Positions 43,128 to 51,662 of a stretch of DNA of 64,000 bases are shown piece by piece. The DNA lies in NCBI RefSeq assembly GCF_002257565.1, contig NZ_CP022736.1:5401799-5465798 (forward strand). Direction: 5' to 3'. The DNA comes from Herbaspirillum sp. meg3. GTDB lineage: Bacteria > Pseudomonadota > Gammaproteobacteria > Burkholderiales > Burkholderiaceae_D. The position numbers were made by a program, and so were the translations under genes. The number at the start of each line of letters is the position of its first letter. Position 1 is the first letter of the stretch. The notes beneath the pieces are model-generated. The model made no database searches and had not been told where the DNA came from. It was given only the letters and a program-made list of their open reading frames with translations.

Positions 43128-43802
43128 ATGAGCTACCAATTCGACTTCAGCGCAATCACCCCGGCCGCCGTCCACGTACTGGGACAAGGCATGCTGATCT
43201 CCTTGCAGATCACCGCCACGGCCATCGCTTTCGGCATCGTCTGGGGCACTTTGCTGGCGATGATGCGGTTGTCGTCGTCGAAGCCGCTGCAATGGTTTGC
43301 GACGGGTTACGTCAATCTGTTTCGCTCGATACCGCTGGTGATGGTGTTGCTGTGGTTTTTCCTGATCGTGCCGCAGTTGCTGCAGAAGGTGTTCAAGCTG
43401 TCGGCCTCCAATGATTTGCGCATGACCTCGGCGCTGGTGGCGTTCTCGCTGTTCGAGGCGGCTTACTATTCCGAGATCATCCGTGCCGGCATCAAGAGTG
43501 TCGCGCGCGGTCAGTTGGCGGCGTCGTTTGCACTCGGGCTGACGTACATCCAGACCATGCGTCTGATCATTCTGCCGCAGGCTTTCCGCAACATGGTGCC
43601 GTTGCTGCTGACGCAAGGGATCATTTTGTTTCAGGATACGTCGCTGGTCTACGTCAGCGCACTGGCCGATTTTTTCGGACGCGCCTACACCATCGGCGAA
43701 CGCGATGGCCGCATCATCGAATTGCTGTTCTTTGCCGGCGCGGTCTACTTCGTGATCTGCTTCAGCATCTCGCTGCTGGTCAAACGCACCGTCAAGTCAT
43801 AA
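43128..43802 (+). CDS. gltK: Amino-acid ABC transporter permease, GltK type
   Basis: A 224-residue permease, partner of GltJ. The family motif is YVNLFRSIPLVMVLLWFFLIVP, followed by EAAYYSEIIRAGIKSVARGQLAA and the final helix IELLFFAGAVYFVICFSISLLVK. AAGGA lies before the ATG, 11 bases after gltJ. The gene ends nine bases from the convergent hydroxyacid dehydrogenase; no gltL-like ATPase gene follows as it would in many genomes. Confidence 0.92.
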   Translation: MSYQFDFSAITPAAVHVLGQGMLISLQITATAIAFGIVWGTLLAMMRLSSSKPLQWFATGYVNLFRSIPLVMVLLWFFLIVPQLLQKVFKLSASNDLRMTSALVAFSLFEAAYYSEIIRAGIKSVARGQLAASFALGLTYIQTMRLIILPQAFRNMVPLLLTQGIILFQDTSLVYVSALADFFGRAYTIGERDGRIIELLFFAGAVYFVICFSISLLVKRTVKS

Positions 43803-43811
43803 TCCTGCAAA

Positions 43812-44777
43812 TCAATATCCGCGCTCGCGATCGTACAGATGCGGTGCGGGCAGGCCGTTTTCCAGCGCATGGATAACGCTTGCCGCCTGACGCGCACGTT
43901 CGCGGCGTGACGGCGTCGCCGCACCGTGCGGCGTGACGATGATGCGCGGATGATTCCACAAGGGCGAATCCACCGGCAGCGGCTCGACCGCAAAGACGTC
44001 CAGCAAGGCCGACGAAACATGACCCGAGTCCAGCGCCGCCAGCAAGTCTTCGGTCTGCACATGCGTGCCGCGTCCGACGTTGATGATCGCCGCACCGGCC
44101 GGCAGTTGCCGCAACAGATCGGCGTTGATGATGTCGCGCGTGTCCTCGGTATCCGGCAACAGGCAGATCAGAATATTGGTACGCGCCAAAAAGGCGCCGA
44201 GCTGATCTTCGCCGGCGTAGCACTTGATACGTTCGGCCGTGCGCGGCGAGCGTGCCCAGCCTGCGGTGATGAAGCCCAGTTGCGCATGCATCTGCGCGCA
44301 CGCCAAGCCCAGCGCACCCAATCCCATGATGCCCACACGCGTTTCCACCGCAGTGCGCGGCGTGGCGAACTCGGTCCATTCACGCCGCGCCTGTTGCGCG
44401 ATCATGCGCGGCATATCCTTGAGCAGCATCAGGCTGCTCATCGCGGTGAACTCCGCCATGCGTTGCACCGTGTCGTCTGTCACCATGCGGATGACGGGCA
44501 CCGTGGCAGGCAGTCGCGGATCGGCCAGAATGTGATCGACGCCGGCGGCGCTGCTGATGACCGCCTTCAGGTTGGGGTAGCCGGCAATGCGTCCGGCTTC
44601 CGGTTGCCAGACCAGGACATATTCCACGGCGAGCGGGTCGATGCCGGGATCATTCCACCAGCGCACCTCCACGCCGGGCGCGAATTCGCCGAAATTTTTC
44701 TGCCACTCCGCCACCGCGTCGACGCCGCCCGATTTGACCAGCAGCACGGGACGGCGGGGATTATTTGACACGCTCAT
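43812..44777 (-). CDS. D-2-hydroxyacid dehydrogenase, GhrA type
   Basis: A 321-residue NAD(P)-dependent reductase of the glyoxylate/hydroxypyruvate type. The cofactor loop is GIMGLGALGLACAQMHAQLG near 150. Catalytic elements are INVGRGTHV (Arg), a Glu within VFAVEPLPVDSPLW, and the final His in IIVTPHGAA. It lacks membrane or export signals. Its start overlaps the stop of the IclR regulator gene by four bases, so the two form an operon. It may reduce a 2-oxoacid produced by the divergent oxidase cluster or by the aminotransferase. Confidence 0.9.
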   Translation of the reverse strand: MSVSNNPRRPVLLVKSGGVDAVAEWQKNFGEFAPGVEVRWWNDPGIDPLAVEYVLVWQPEAGRIAGYPNLKAVISSAAGVDHILADPRLPATVPVIRMVTDDTVQRMAEFTAMSSLMLLKDMPRMIAQQARREWTEFATPRTAVETRVGIMGLGALGLACAQMHAQLGFITAGWARSPRTAERIKCYAGEDQLGAFLARTNILICLLPDTEDTRDIINADLLRQLPAGAAIINVGRGTHVQTEDLLAALDSGHVSSALLDVFAVEPLPVDSPLWNHPRIIVTPHGAATPSRRERARQAASVIHALENGLPAPHLYDRERGY

Positions 44778-45601
44778 GCAGATTCTCCCGACACGGTCGG
44801 AACATGCATCGGCCGCCGCAACGCCGGATCGAAAGGATTGATGCGCTTGCTCAGGGCATCGGCTTCGCGCTTGAGAATCTGCACCACAGTCGGCAGGCGG
44901 TCATCGCTCAGACGCGACGTCAGCGTGCCGATGCTCAGCGCCGCCACGATTTGCCCGCTGCAATCGAAGATCGGCACCGCCAGTCCGGCCATGCCGTCAA
45001 GCAGGCCGGCATTGCGCGCAGCGTAGCCGTTCTGGCGCACGCGTTCAATTTCAGTCCGCAGATAGACTTCGTCAAATACACCGAACTCGCGGATACGCGG
45101 CAAGTTGTAGCGAATCACTTCATCCCGTTCCGCCTCCGGCAGGAAAGCAAGAATCGCCAATGCGCCTTGTCCCACGCCCAGCGCCACCCGTCCGCCGATG
45201 TCGCCGGTGAAAGCGCGAATAGGGAAGGGGCCGTCGACGCGATCCACGCAGACGGCATCGAAGCGCGAACGCACCAGCAGGAACATGGTGTCGCCCAGGC
45301 TGCCGCACAGCCGCAGCAACACCGGCCGGCACAGTGCGCGCAAATCCCAGCCGTTGCCGGCGCGTGCCGCCAGGCTGAACAGGTCCATGCCAAGCCGATA
45401 CAGCTTGCTGCGCTCATCCTGTTCGACCATGCCTTCATTGACCAGCGATTGCAGCAGGCGATGCGTGGTGCCTTGTGTCAGCCCGATGTCCTTGGCGATT
45501 TGCGTCACGCGCGTGCCTTGTGCTGGTGCAGCGGCCAGTGCGCGCAAAACCGCAAAGGTGCGTTGCACGCCGTTGGCGGGAAGAGTGGTTTCGTTGCTCA
45601 T
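44774..45601 (-). CDS. IclR-family transcriptional regulator
   Basis: A 275-residue IclR regulator: an N-terminal winged helix (NGVQRTFAVLRALAAAPAQGTRVTQIA, TQGTTHRLLQSLVNEGMVEQD) and a C-terminal effector domain (RSRFDAVCVDRVDGPFPIRAF, GGRVALGVGQGALAILAFL, GLAVPIFDCSGQIVAALSIGT). The ATG at 45601 is preferred; a TTG 12 codons earlier is open, but neither has a clear ribosome site. It is divergent from the transporter/oxidase operon at 45834 and is its obvious regulator. It is translationally coupled to the hydroxyacid dehydrogenase. Confidence 0.92.
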   Translation of the reverse strand: MSNETTLPANGVQRTFAVLRALAAAPAQGTRVTQIAKDIGLTQGTTHRLLQSLVNEGMVEQDERSKLYRLGMDLFSLAARAGNGWDLRALCRPVLLRLCGSLGDTMFLLVRSRFDAVCVDRVDGPFPIRAFTGDIGGRVALGVGQGALAILAFLPEAERDEVIRYNLPRIREFGVFDEVYLRTEIERVRQNGYAARNAGLLDGMAGLAVPIFDCSGQIVAALSIGTLTSRLSDDRLPTVVQILKREADALSKRINPFDPALRRPMHVPTVSGESA

Positions 45602-45638
45602 GTCGATAAATGGAATGGTTGCTGCCGTCTTGAGCAAG

Positions 45639-45689
45639 GTATTTCACTCAACGGAATAAGTAATAAAAATATCCTGTTTGATGAAATAC
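45639..45689. promoter_or_regulatory. Possible IclR binding region
   Basis: GTATTTCA at 45639-45646 is repeated inverted as TGAAATAC at 45682-45689, and an inner TATTTC...GGAATA forms an imperfect palindrome. The block lies in the AT-rich space between the divergent IclR and transporter genes. No base-level IclR consensus is firm enough to be sure. Confidence 0.4.
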
Positions 45690-45833
45690 GATAGCAGAAT
45701 TGGCAAGGAAATTGCATAAGGATTGCAATAACTCATGCGTTACCTAAGCAATTCGGATACCCGCTCCGCAAGTAATTAAACAAGCGATGGATACCGGATC
45801 ACGAAGGATCGTTTTCCTTGGAAAGGACTTGCC

Positions 45834-46928
45834 ATGTCGTTCCTCACGCTGACCAATGTCAGCAAGTTTTACGGAGATACCCAGGCGGTATCGTCTTTCA
45901 ACCTGAGCGTGGAGAAGGGCGAATTCATTTCGCTGCTCGGCCCCTCCGGTTGCGGCAAGACCACCACCTTGCAGATGATCGCCGGCTTTGAAAGCGTCAG
46001 CGGCGGCCGCATCGAACTGGATGGTCGCGACATCACGCACGCCAAGCCCAACACGCGCGGCCTCGGCATCGTGTTCCAGACGTATGCCTTGTTCCCGCAC
46101 ATGACGGTCGAGCAGAACGTCGCCTTCGGCCTGGAAATGCGCAAGATCCCTGCTGCCGAACGCCGCGACAAAGTGGCGCAGGCGCTGGCCCTGGTCCATC
46201 TGGAAAAACACGGCAAACGCTATCCGCGCGAAATGTCCGGCGGCCAGCGTCAACGCGTCGCGCTCGCACGCGCACTGGTGATCCAGCCGCCGGTGCTGTT
46301 GCTGGACGAACCGCTGTCTAACCTCGACGCCAAGCTGCGCGAAGAAATGCAGTTCGAGCTGCGCGACATCCAGCGCAAGGTCGGCACCACCACCATCATG
46401 GTGACGCATGACCAGAGCGAAGCGATGTCCATCAGCGACCGCGTGGTTGTGATGGAAGCGGGTCACGTCACGCAAGTCGATCGTCCGCTCAGCGTGTACG
46501 AGCATCCGGCCAATCGTTTCATCTCGACCTTTGTCGGCAAAGCCAATTTGCTCGAAGGCAGCGTGTTGCGCCAGGCAGGCGACCACGCGGATATCGACGC
46601 CGGCGGCATGACGCTGACATTGGAAGCAGTCGACAGCGGCCTGCGTTCCGGCGCACAGGTGTTGCTCGGCCTGCGTCCGGAAAAAATCAAATGCGTCGCC
46701 GCGGGCAAGGGACGTTGCGACGGCCAGGTCAGCCAGCGCTTCTTCCTCGGCAGCCAGTGGATGTACAGCATCGTCACGCCGCTGGGCGAACTCACCGTAC
46801 TGATCGCCAATGATGGCGCCGACATGCTGGAGCCGGGACAGAACGTCGGCATCGACTGGAACGATCACAACCTGCGACTGGTCTCGGCCAACCGCAGTAC
46901 CGCAATCAGTGCGGCAGAGGTTGCCTGA
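45834..46928 (+). CDS. ABC transporter ATPase, PotA type
   Basis: A 364-residue ATPase of the spermidine/putrescine (PotA) type. Walker A is GPSGCGKTTT at 36-45, the Q-loop is IVFQTYALFPHMTV, the signature is MSGGQRQRVALARAL, Walker B is VLLLDEPLSNLD, and the switch is VTHDQSEA. A C-terminal TOBE regulatory domain starts near 285. AAAGGA lies seven bases before the ATG. It is the first gene of a seven-gene operon with permeases, a three-part oxidoreductase and a binding protein, divergent from an IclR gene. Confidence 0.94.
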   Translation: MSFLTLTNVSKFYGDTQAVSSFNLSVEKGEFISLLGPSGCGKTTTLQMIAGFESVSGGRIELDGRDITHAKPNTRGLGIVFQTYALFPHMTVEQNVAFGLEMRKIPAAERRDKVAQALALVHLEKHGKRYPREMSGGQRQRVALARALVIQPPVLLLDEPLSNLDAKLREEMQFELRDIQRKVGTTTIMVTHDQSEAMSISDRVVVMEAGHVTQVDRPLSVYEHPANRFISTFVGKANLLEGSVLRQAGDHADIDAGGMTLTLEAVDSGLRSGAQVLLGLRPEKIKCVAAGKGRCDGQVSQRFFLGSQWMYSIVTPLGELTVLIANDGADMLEPGQNVGIDWNDHNLRLVSANRSTAISAAEVA

Positions 46929-47833
46929 TGAGCGCCGCTTCGACTACTTCCGTTGCGCCATCTTCAGTGGCCCAGAAGGCGATCAGCAATCGCAGCCTGC
47001 CATGGTTCATGTCGGCGCCGGCCATTTTGCTGTGCAGTGTGATGCTGCTGGTGCCGCTGTTGCTGACCGTGCTGCTGTCCTTCAATGCCTTCGACGCCGA
47101 CACCGGGCCCAAGGCCGGCACCTTCACGCTGGAACACTACCGTGCGGTGCTGACCGATCCGTACTACTACGAAATTTTCTGGCGCACCTTCTGGATCTCG
47201 GGTCTGGTGACGCTTATCTGCATCGCCGTCGGCACGCCCGAGGCGTACATCCTCAATCGCATGCGCAAGCCGTGGCGGTCCATCATGTTGCTGGTGGTGC
47301 TGGCGCCGCTGATGATCTCGGTGGTGGTACGCGCTTTTGGCTGGAGCATGCTGCTGGGGCCGGAAGGGCTGGTCAACGGCGCGCTGTCGGCATTCGGCAT
47401 CGGCCCCTTCAAGATGCTCTATACCGAGACCGCCATCGTCATCGCGCTGGTGCATGTGATGCTGCCGTTCATGGTGATTCCGGTCTGGACTTCGCTGCAA
47501 AAGATCGATCCCGGCGTCGTCAACGCCGCGCTGTCGCTCAATGCTTCGCCGACCACCGCGCTGCGCCGTATTGTCCTGCCGCAGATCATGCCGGGGATGC
47601 TCTCGGGCAGCCTGATCGTGTTCGGTCTGTCGGCCAGTTCGTTTGCGATTCCCGGCCTGCTGGGCGGACGCCGCCTCAAGATGATGGCCACGCTGATCTA
47701 TGACGAATACCTGCACGAACTCAACTGGCCGCTCGGGGCCGCCATCGCCTTGCTGCTGCTGCTGGCGAACCTGGCCATCATGCTCGGTTGGAATCGCATG
47801 ATCGAGCGTCGTTACAAGAAAGCATTGGGGTAA
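46928..47833 (+). CDS. ABC transporter permease, PotB type
   Basis: A 301-residue inner-membrane permease with six helices. A 25-residue cytoplasmic N-terminus precedes SAPAILLCSVMLLVPLLLTVLLSF. Typical PotB parts are MLLVVLAPLMISVVVRAFGWSMLLG and the EAA loop VVNAALSLNASPTTALRRIVLP. It overlaps the ATPase gene stop by one base (TGATG). It belongs to the polyamine/amine-type transporters; the ligand is unproven. Confidence 0.93.
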   Translation: MSAASTTSVAPSSVAQKAISNRSLPWFMSAPAILLCSVMLLVPLLLTVLLSFNAFDADTGPKAGTFTLEHYRAVLTDPYYYEIFWRTFWISGLVTLICIAVGTPEAYILNRMRKPWRSIMLLVVLAPLMISVVVRAFGWSMLLGPEGLVNGALSAFGIGPFKMLYTETAIVIALVHVMLPFMVIPVWTSLQKIDPGVVNAALSLNASPTTALRRIVLPQIMPGMLSGSLIVFGLSASSFAIPGLLGGRRLKMMATLIYDEYLHELNWPLGAAIALLLLLANLAIMLGWNRMIERRYKKALG

Positions 47834-47837
47834 GCAC

Positions 47838-48632
47838 ATGACCAAGAACGGACCGATTGCATTGCTGTTCAATGGGCTGGTGATCAGCTTCATGCTGGCG
47901 CCGATTCTGGTGGTGTGCGTGATCGCCTTCACCCCGGAAAACACTCTCACCATCCATGGCCCGGCACTCTCGCTGCGCTGGTTCAAGGCCGTGTTCGCGT
48001 ATCCCGACTTTGTCAGCTCGTTCTGGAACAGTCTGTGGCTGGGCCTGTCTTCCGCGACCATTGCCACCGTCATCGCGGTGCCGGCCGGCATGGCGCTGAT
48101 CCGCTATCCCAACCGCTGGAGCGGTGTGCTGCAGGGCTTGTTCCTGTCACCGCTGATCATTCCGCATCTGGTGCTGGGCGTGGCGTTGCTGCGTTTGTTC
48201 ACCTTGATCGGCGGCGCCGGCAGTTTCGGCTGGCTGATCCTGGCGCACGCTTTGGTGGTCACGCCCTACACCATGCGGCTGGTGATGTCGGCGCTGATTG
48301 GTTTTGACCGCAGCGCGGAGCACGCGGCGATGTCGCTGGGGGCGAGCAAGAGCACGGTGTTTTTACGCATCACGCTGCCGATGATTTTGCCCGGCATCAC
48401 CGGCGGCTGGTTGCTGGCCTTCATCAACAGCTTTGATGAAGTGACGATGTCGATCTTCGTCACCTCGCCGTCGACCGTTACGCTGCCGGTGCGCATGTAC
48501 ATGTACGCCACCGAGTCCATCGATCCGATGATGGCTGCCGTATCGGCGCTGATGGTGGCGATCACGGCAGGCGCAATGATCATTCTGGATCGTGTCTACG
48601 GACTCGATCGTGTATTGGTGGGTCGCTCATGA
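47838..48632 (+). CDS. ABC transporter permease, PotC type
   Basis: A 264-residue permease, partner of the PotB-like protein. Features are GPALSLRWFKAVFAYPDFVSSFWNS, LFLSPLIIPHLVLGVALLRLF, and the EAA loop AEHAAMSLGASKSTVFLRITLP. GGGGTAAG before the ATG serves as the ribosome site. The stop overlaps the next gene's start by four bases, tying transport and oxidation genes into one translational unit. Confidence 0.93.
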   Translation: MTKNGPIALLFNGLVISFMLAPILVVCVIAFTPENTLTIHGPALSLRWFKAVFAYPDFVSSFWNSLWLGLSSATIATVIAVPAGMALIRYPNRWSGVLQGLFLSPLIIPHLVLGVALLRLFTLIGGAGSFGWLILAHALVVTPYTMRLVMSALIGFDRSAEHAAMSLGASKSTVFLRITLPMILPGITGGWLLAFINSFDEVTMSIFVTSPSTVTLPVRMYMYATESIDPMMAAVSALMVAITAGAMIILDRVYGLDRVLVGRS

Positions 48633-48946
48633 AGGCAACCGCAATCCGCCCGCAGTTTGTCCGCGTTGCCGAACAGGCGCGCACGCCGGTTGCATTCGTT
48701 CTGGACGGCCGGCCGGTGACGGCCCTGGAAGGCGACACCGTGTTGACGGCGATCTTGCTGACTGCAGGTCACGTACGCCGCAATGAATTCAGCGGCAAAC
48801 CACGCGCCGGTTTTTGCATGATGGGCGCTTGCCAGGATTGCTGGGTGCAAACCGTCAGTGGTGAAAAGCTGCGCGCTTGTTCGACCTTTGTCCGTGAAGG
48901 TATGCAATTGCTGACCGAAGCTGAGGAACGGGGAGAGCAGCCATGA
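48629..48946 (+). CDS. (2Fe-2S) ferredoxin-like subunit, HcnA type
   Basis: A 105-residue protein of the Fer2_4 group. The cluster cysteines are Cys63, Cys68, Cys71 and Cys84 (GFCMMGACQDCW, then LRACST), the C-x4-C-x2-C-x12-C pattern of the small subunit of hydrogen cyanide synthase, opine oxidases and D-hydroxyproline-type dehydrogenases. It carries electrons within the complex with the two flavoproteins that follow. Four-base overlaps with both neighbours show tight coupling. Confidence 0.9.
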   Translation: MKATAIRPQFVRVAEQARTPVAFVLDGRPVTALEGDTVLTAILLTAGHVRRNEFSGKPRAGFCMMGACQDCWVQTVSGEKLRACSTFVREGMQLLTEAEERGEQP

Positions 48947-50445
48947 GCAAACTCAGTCCCATTATTGTCGGCGCCGGCCCTGCCGGTGTACGCGCTGCAC
49001 AGACGCTGGTCGCCCACGGCTTGCGTCCCATCTTGCTGGACGAAGCACCGCGCGCCGGCGGCCAGATTTATCGCCAGCCGCCGCCAGGCTTTTATCGCAG
49101 CAAAAAGAAACTCTACGGTTTTGAAGCAGGCCGCGCCGATAGCGTCCATCAGGATTTCGCCGCGCTGGTGCAGCAGATCGACTATCGTCCGCAAACACTG
49201 GTGTGGAACGCGCAGCCGGATGTGCTTGACATCATGAACACCACCACGCTGGCCGCCGACAACATCGCATGGCAAGACATCATCGTCGCCACCGGCGCGA
49301 CCGATCGCGTGTTGCCGGTGCCTGGTTGGACCACGCCGGGGGTCTACACCCTTGGTGGGGCACAGGTCGCGCTCAAATTTCAGGGCTGCGCCATCGGCCG
49401 CCGCGTGGTGCTGGCCGGTACCGGACCGCTGCTGTATCTGGTCGCTTATCAATACGCCAAAGCCGGCGTCCAGGTGATGGCTGTGCTCGACAGCAGCAGC
49501 CTGTCCGACCGCATCGCCGCGTTGCCCGACATGCTCGGCCAGCCGGCGCTGCTGATGAAGGGCATGTACTACATGGCCTGGCTCATGGCACATCGTATTC
49601 CGCTGAAGACGCACGCACGTTTGCTGCGCGTCGAAGGCGAAGGACAAAATAAACACGATGAGCACGTGCGCGCCGTAGTCTGGCGACGCGAGAGCATGAC
49701 CGCGGAGGAACCCGTCATCGGCCCTGAGCAGACAATCGAGTGTGACGCGCTTGGGTTCGGTTACGCGCTGCGCTCCGAAACACAGCTGGCCGATCTGCTC
49801 GGTTGCCGCTTCGGCTTCGACGCCGTACAGCGTGCCCATCTGCCCGAGCGCGACAAAGCCGGACGCAGCAGCGTGCCGGGCGTCTACCTCGCAGGCGACG
49901 GCGCCGGCATCATGGGCGCGGATGCGGCGGAGCTGGCCGGTGAACGCGCCGCACTGGCACTGCTGCAAGATCGTGGAGTGCAGATCGACAACGCGCGCGC
50001 CGACAAGCTGGAACACCGCTTGGCGCGCATCGGCGCATTCCGCAAAGGACTGGAACGCGCTTTCCCTTTCCCGCACAAATGGGCCGGACTGGCGGATGAC
50101 AAACTGATCGTGTGCCGTTGTGAGCAAATCAGTGCCGGAGAATTGCGTCAGGCTGCACGCGACAACAACGCGCAAGAGATGAATCGCCTCAAGGCGCTCA
50201 CCCGCATCGGCATGGGCCGCTGCCAGGGGCGCATGTGCAGCAGCGCGGCGGGCGAGATCCTGGCGCAGGCTTGCAGCATCCCGCTGGCGCAAGTCGGCCG
50301 CTTGCGCGGACAGGCGCCGATCAAGCCGGTGCCGATCGGCATGCACGCGTTGAAATCTGCGCCTGCGCCGGTCTCGGCATCGCCATCCACGCAGCAGACG
50401 GCTTCGGTCTTCCATGTTGCACTTGCTGCGGGAGAGGACGAATGA
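48943..50445 (+). CDS. FAD/NAD(P)-binding oxidoreductase with C-terminal 2Fe-2S domain, HcnB type
   Basis: A 500-residue flavoprotein. The FAD loop is VGAGPAGVRAAQ at 9-20, a second Rossmann loop is AGTGPLLYL near 158, and the late FAD motif is GVYLAGDGAGIMG. The C-terminus has a BFD-like cluster site C-x-C-x33-C-x4-C (Cys391, 393, 427, 432: VCRCEQ, GRCQGRMC). This architecture is that of HcnB and the A subunits of octopine and nopaline oxidase. It is probably membrane-associated through its complex and passes electrons to the respiratory chain. A Pro/Ala/Ser-rich tail of about 40 residues follows the cluster domain. Confidence 0.9.
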   Translation: MSKLSPIIVGAGPAGVRAAQTLVAHGLRPILLDEAPRAGGQIYRQPPPGFYRSKKKLYGFEAGRADSVHQDFAALVQQIDYRPQTLVWNAQPDVLDIMNTTTLAADNIAWQDIIVATGATDRVLPVPGWTTPGVYTLGGAQVALKFQGCAIGRRVVLAGTGPLLYLVAYQYAKAGVQVMAVLDSSSLSDRIAALPDMLGQPALLMKGMYYMAWLMAHRIPLKTHARLLRVEGEGQNKHDEHVRAVVWRRESMTAEEPVIGPEQTIECDALGFGYALRSETQLADLLGCRFGFDAVQRAHLPERDKAGRSSVPGVYLAGDGAGIMGADAAELAGERAALALLQDRGVQIDNARADKLEHRLARIGAFRKGLERAFPFPHKWAGLADDKLIVCRCEQISAGELRQAARDNNAQEMNRLKALTRIGMGRCQGRMCSSAAGEILAQACSIPLAQVGRLRGQAPIKPVPIGMHALKSAPAPVSASPSTQQTASVFHVALAAGEDE

Positions 50446-51662
50446 AACAAAGAGTCACCACCGACATCAACGCCGGCCCCAAACGTTTGTCCGCTGACGT
50501 GTTGATCGTCGGCGGCGGCATTGTCGGCACTTCAGCCGCACTTACGCTCGCCAAGGCAGGACGCAAGGTCGTCTTGCTCGAACGTGACCTGTGCGGTTCG
50601 CGCTCCAGCGGCATCAACTATGGCGGCGTGCGCCGGCAAGGCCGCTCGGTATCGCAACTGCCACTGGCGCAGCGCGCACATCGCATCTGGGAAGGCCTGA
50701 GCGATCTCATCGGCATCGACGGCGAATACGTGCGCAGCGGTCACTTCAAACTGGCGCGCAGCGCGGCCGACATGCAAGCGCTGGAAGCCTATGCCGAACT
50801 CAGCAAACCTTTCGGACTCGGCATCGAGCTCATCAGCGGCGAACGTCTGCGCCAGCAATGCCCGTGGCTCGGCGGTGCGGTGGTGGGCGGTTCGCTCTGC
50901 CCGGAAGACGGCCAGGCCAATCCACGTCTGGTGTCGCCTGCCTTTGCGCAGGCGGCGCAACGTGCCGGCGCGCACATCATCGAACGGTGCGAGGTGCGCG
51001 AAGCCGGTTATGATGGCACGGCGTTTTCGGTACGCGCTGAACTGAGTACCGGCGAAGGTCGCCAGTCGCTGCAGGTGCGCGCTGCGTCGCTTATCAACTG
51101 CGCCGGCGCCTGGGCCGGTAAGCTGGCCGAAGCCTTCGATGAAGCCGTGCCGATGTTCAGCGGCCATCCCAACATGGCAGTGACCGAGCCGATTCCGTAC
51201 TTTCTGCCGTGGAGCCTGGGGGTGGAAGGCGGATCGATCTATTGCCGCCAGGTCAGCCGCGGCAACGTGGTGCTCGGCGGCGGTCGCGGCTATGCGCAGG
51301 ACGAAAGCCGCGCGCGCTCATCGCATGACGCCATCCTCGCATTGCTGCCGCAAGCCGTCGACTTGCTGCCGGCTTTGCGCCACGTGCACATCATCCGCAC
51401 CTGGAGCGGTGTGGAAGGTTACCTGCCGGACCGCCAGCCGATACTCGGGGCGAGCAGTACGCAGGACGGCCTGTTCCACGGTTTCGGTTTTTGCGGCGCC
51501 GGTTTTCAGATCGGACCGGCGGCGGGCGAAGTGCTCGCCGATCTGGTCATGCATGGCCGCAGCGACATACCCATCGATGCATTTTCGATCCGACGTTTTC
51601 AATCCACTCTTCCCGTTGCAGATTTCAACCTCGCTTCCGAACCAGAAAGGAAAATTCAATGA
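50442..51662 (+). CDS. FAD-dependent oxidoreductase, DAO/HcnC type (catalytic subunit)
   Basis: A 406-residue D-amino-acid-oxidase-fold flavoprotein. The FAD loop GGGIVGTSAALTLAKAG lies at 24-40, and SSGINYGGVRRQGR lies near 60. The C-terminal FAD motif is GLFHGFGFCGAGFQIGPAAGEVLADL. This subunit oxidises the amine or amino acid substrate. Together with the HcnA- and HcnB-type subunits it forms the three-part membrane dehydrogenase. Known relatives act on glycine, octopine, nopaline or hydroxyproline; the sequence alone does not decide. ATGA overlaps connect it to the genes on both sides. Confidence 0.9.
   Translation: MKQRVTTDINAGPKRLSADVLIVGGGIVGTSAALTLAKAGRKVVLLERDLCGSRSSGINYGGVRRQGRSVSQLPLAQRAHRIWEGLSDLIGIDGEYVRSGHFKLARSAADMQALEAYAELSKPFGLGIELISGERLRQQCPWLGGAVVGGSLCPEDGQANPRLVSPAFAQAAQRAGAHIIERCEVREAGYDGTAFSVRAELSTGEGRQSLQVRAASLINCAGAWAGKLAEAFDEAVPMFSGHPNMAVTEPIPYFLPWSLGVEGGSIYCRQVSRGNVVLGGGRGYAQDESRARSSHDAILALLPQAVDLLPALRHVHIIRTWSGVEGYLPDRQPILGASSTQDGLFHGFGFCGAGFQIGPAAGEVLADLVMHGRSDIPIDAFSIRRFQSTLPVADFNLASEPERKIQ

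Noticed and set aside
48629..51662. Naming the three-subunit dehydrogenase hydrogen cyanide synthase (hcnABC)
   Set aside because: The architecture matches, but opine and hydroxyproline-type dehydrogenases share it, and the transporter genes in the same operon argue for an imported substrate rather than glycine.
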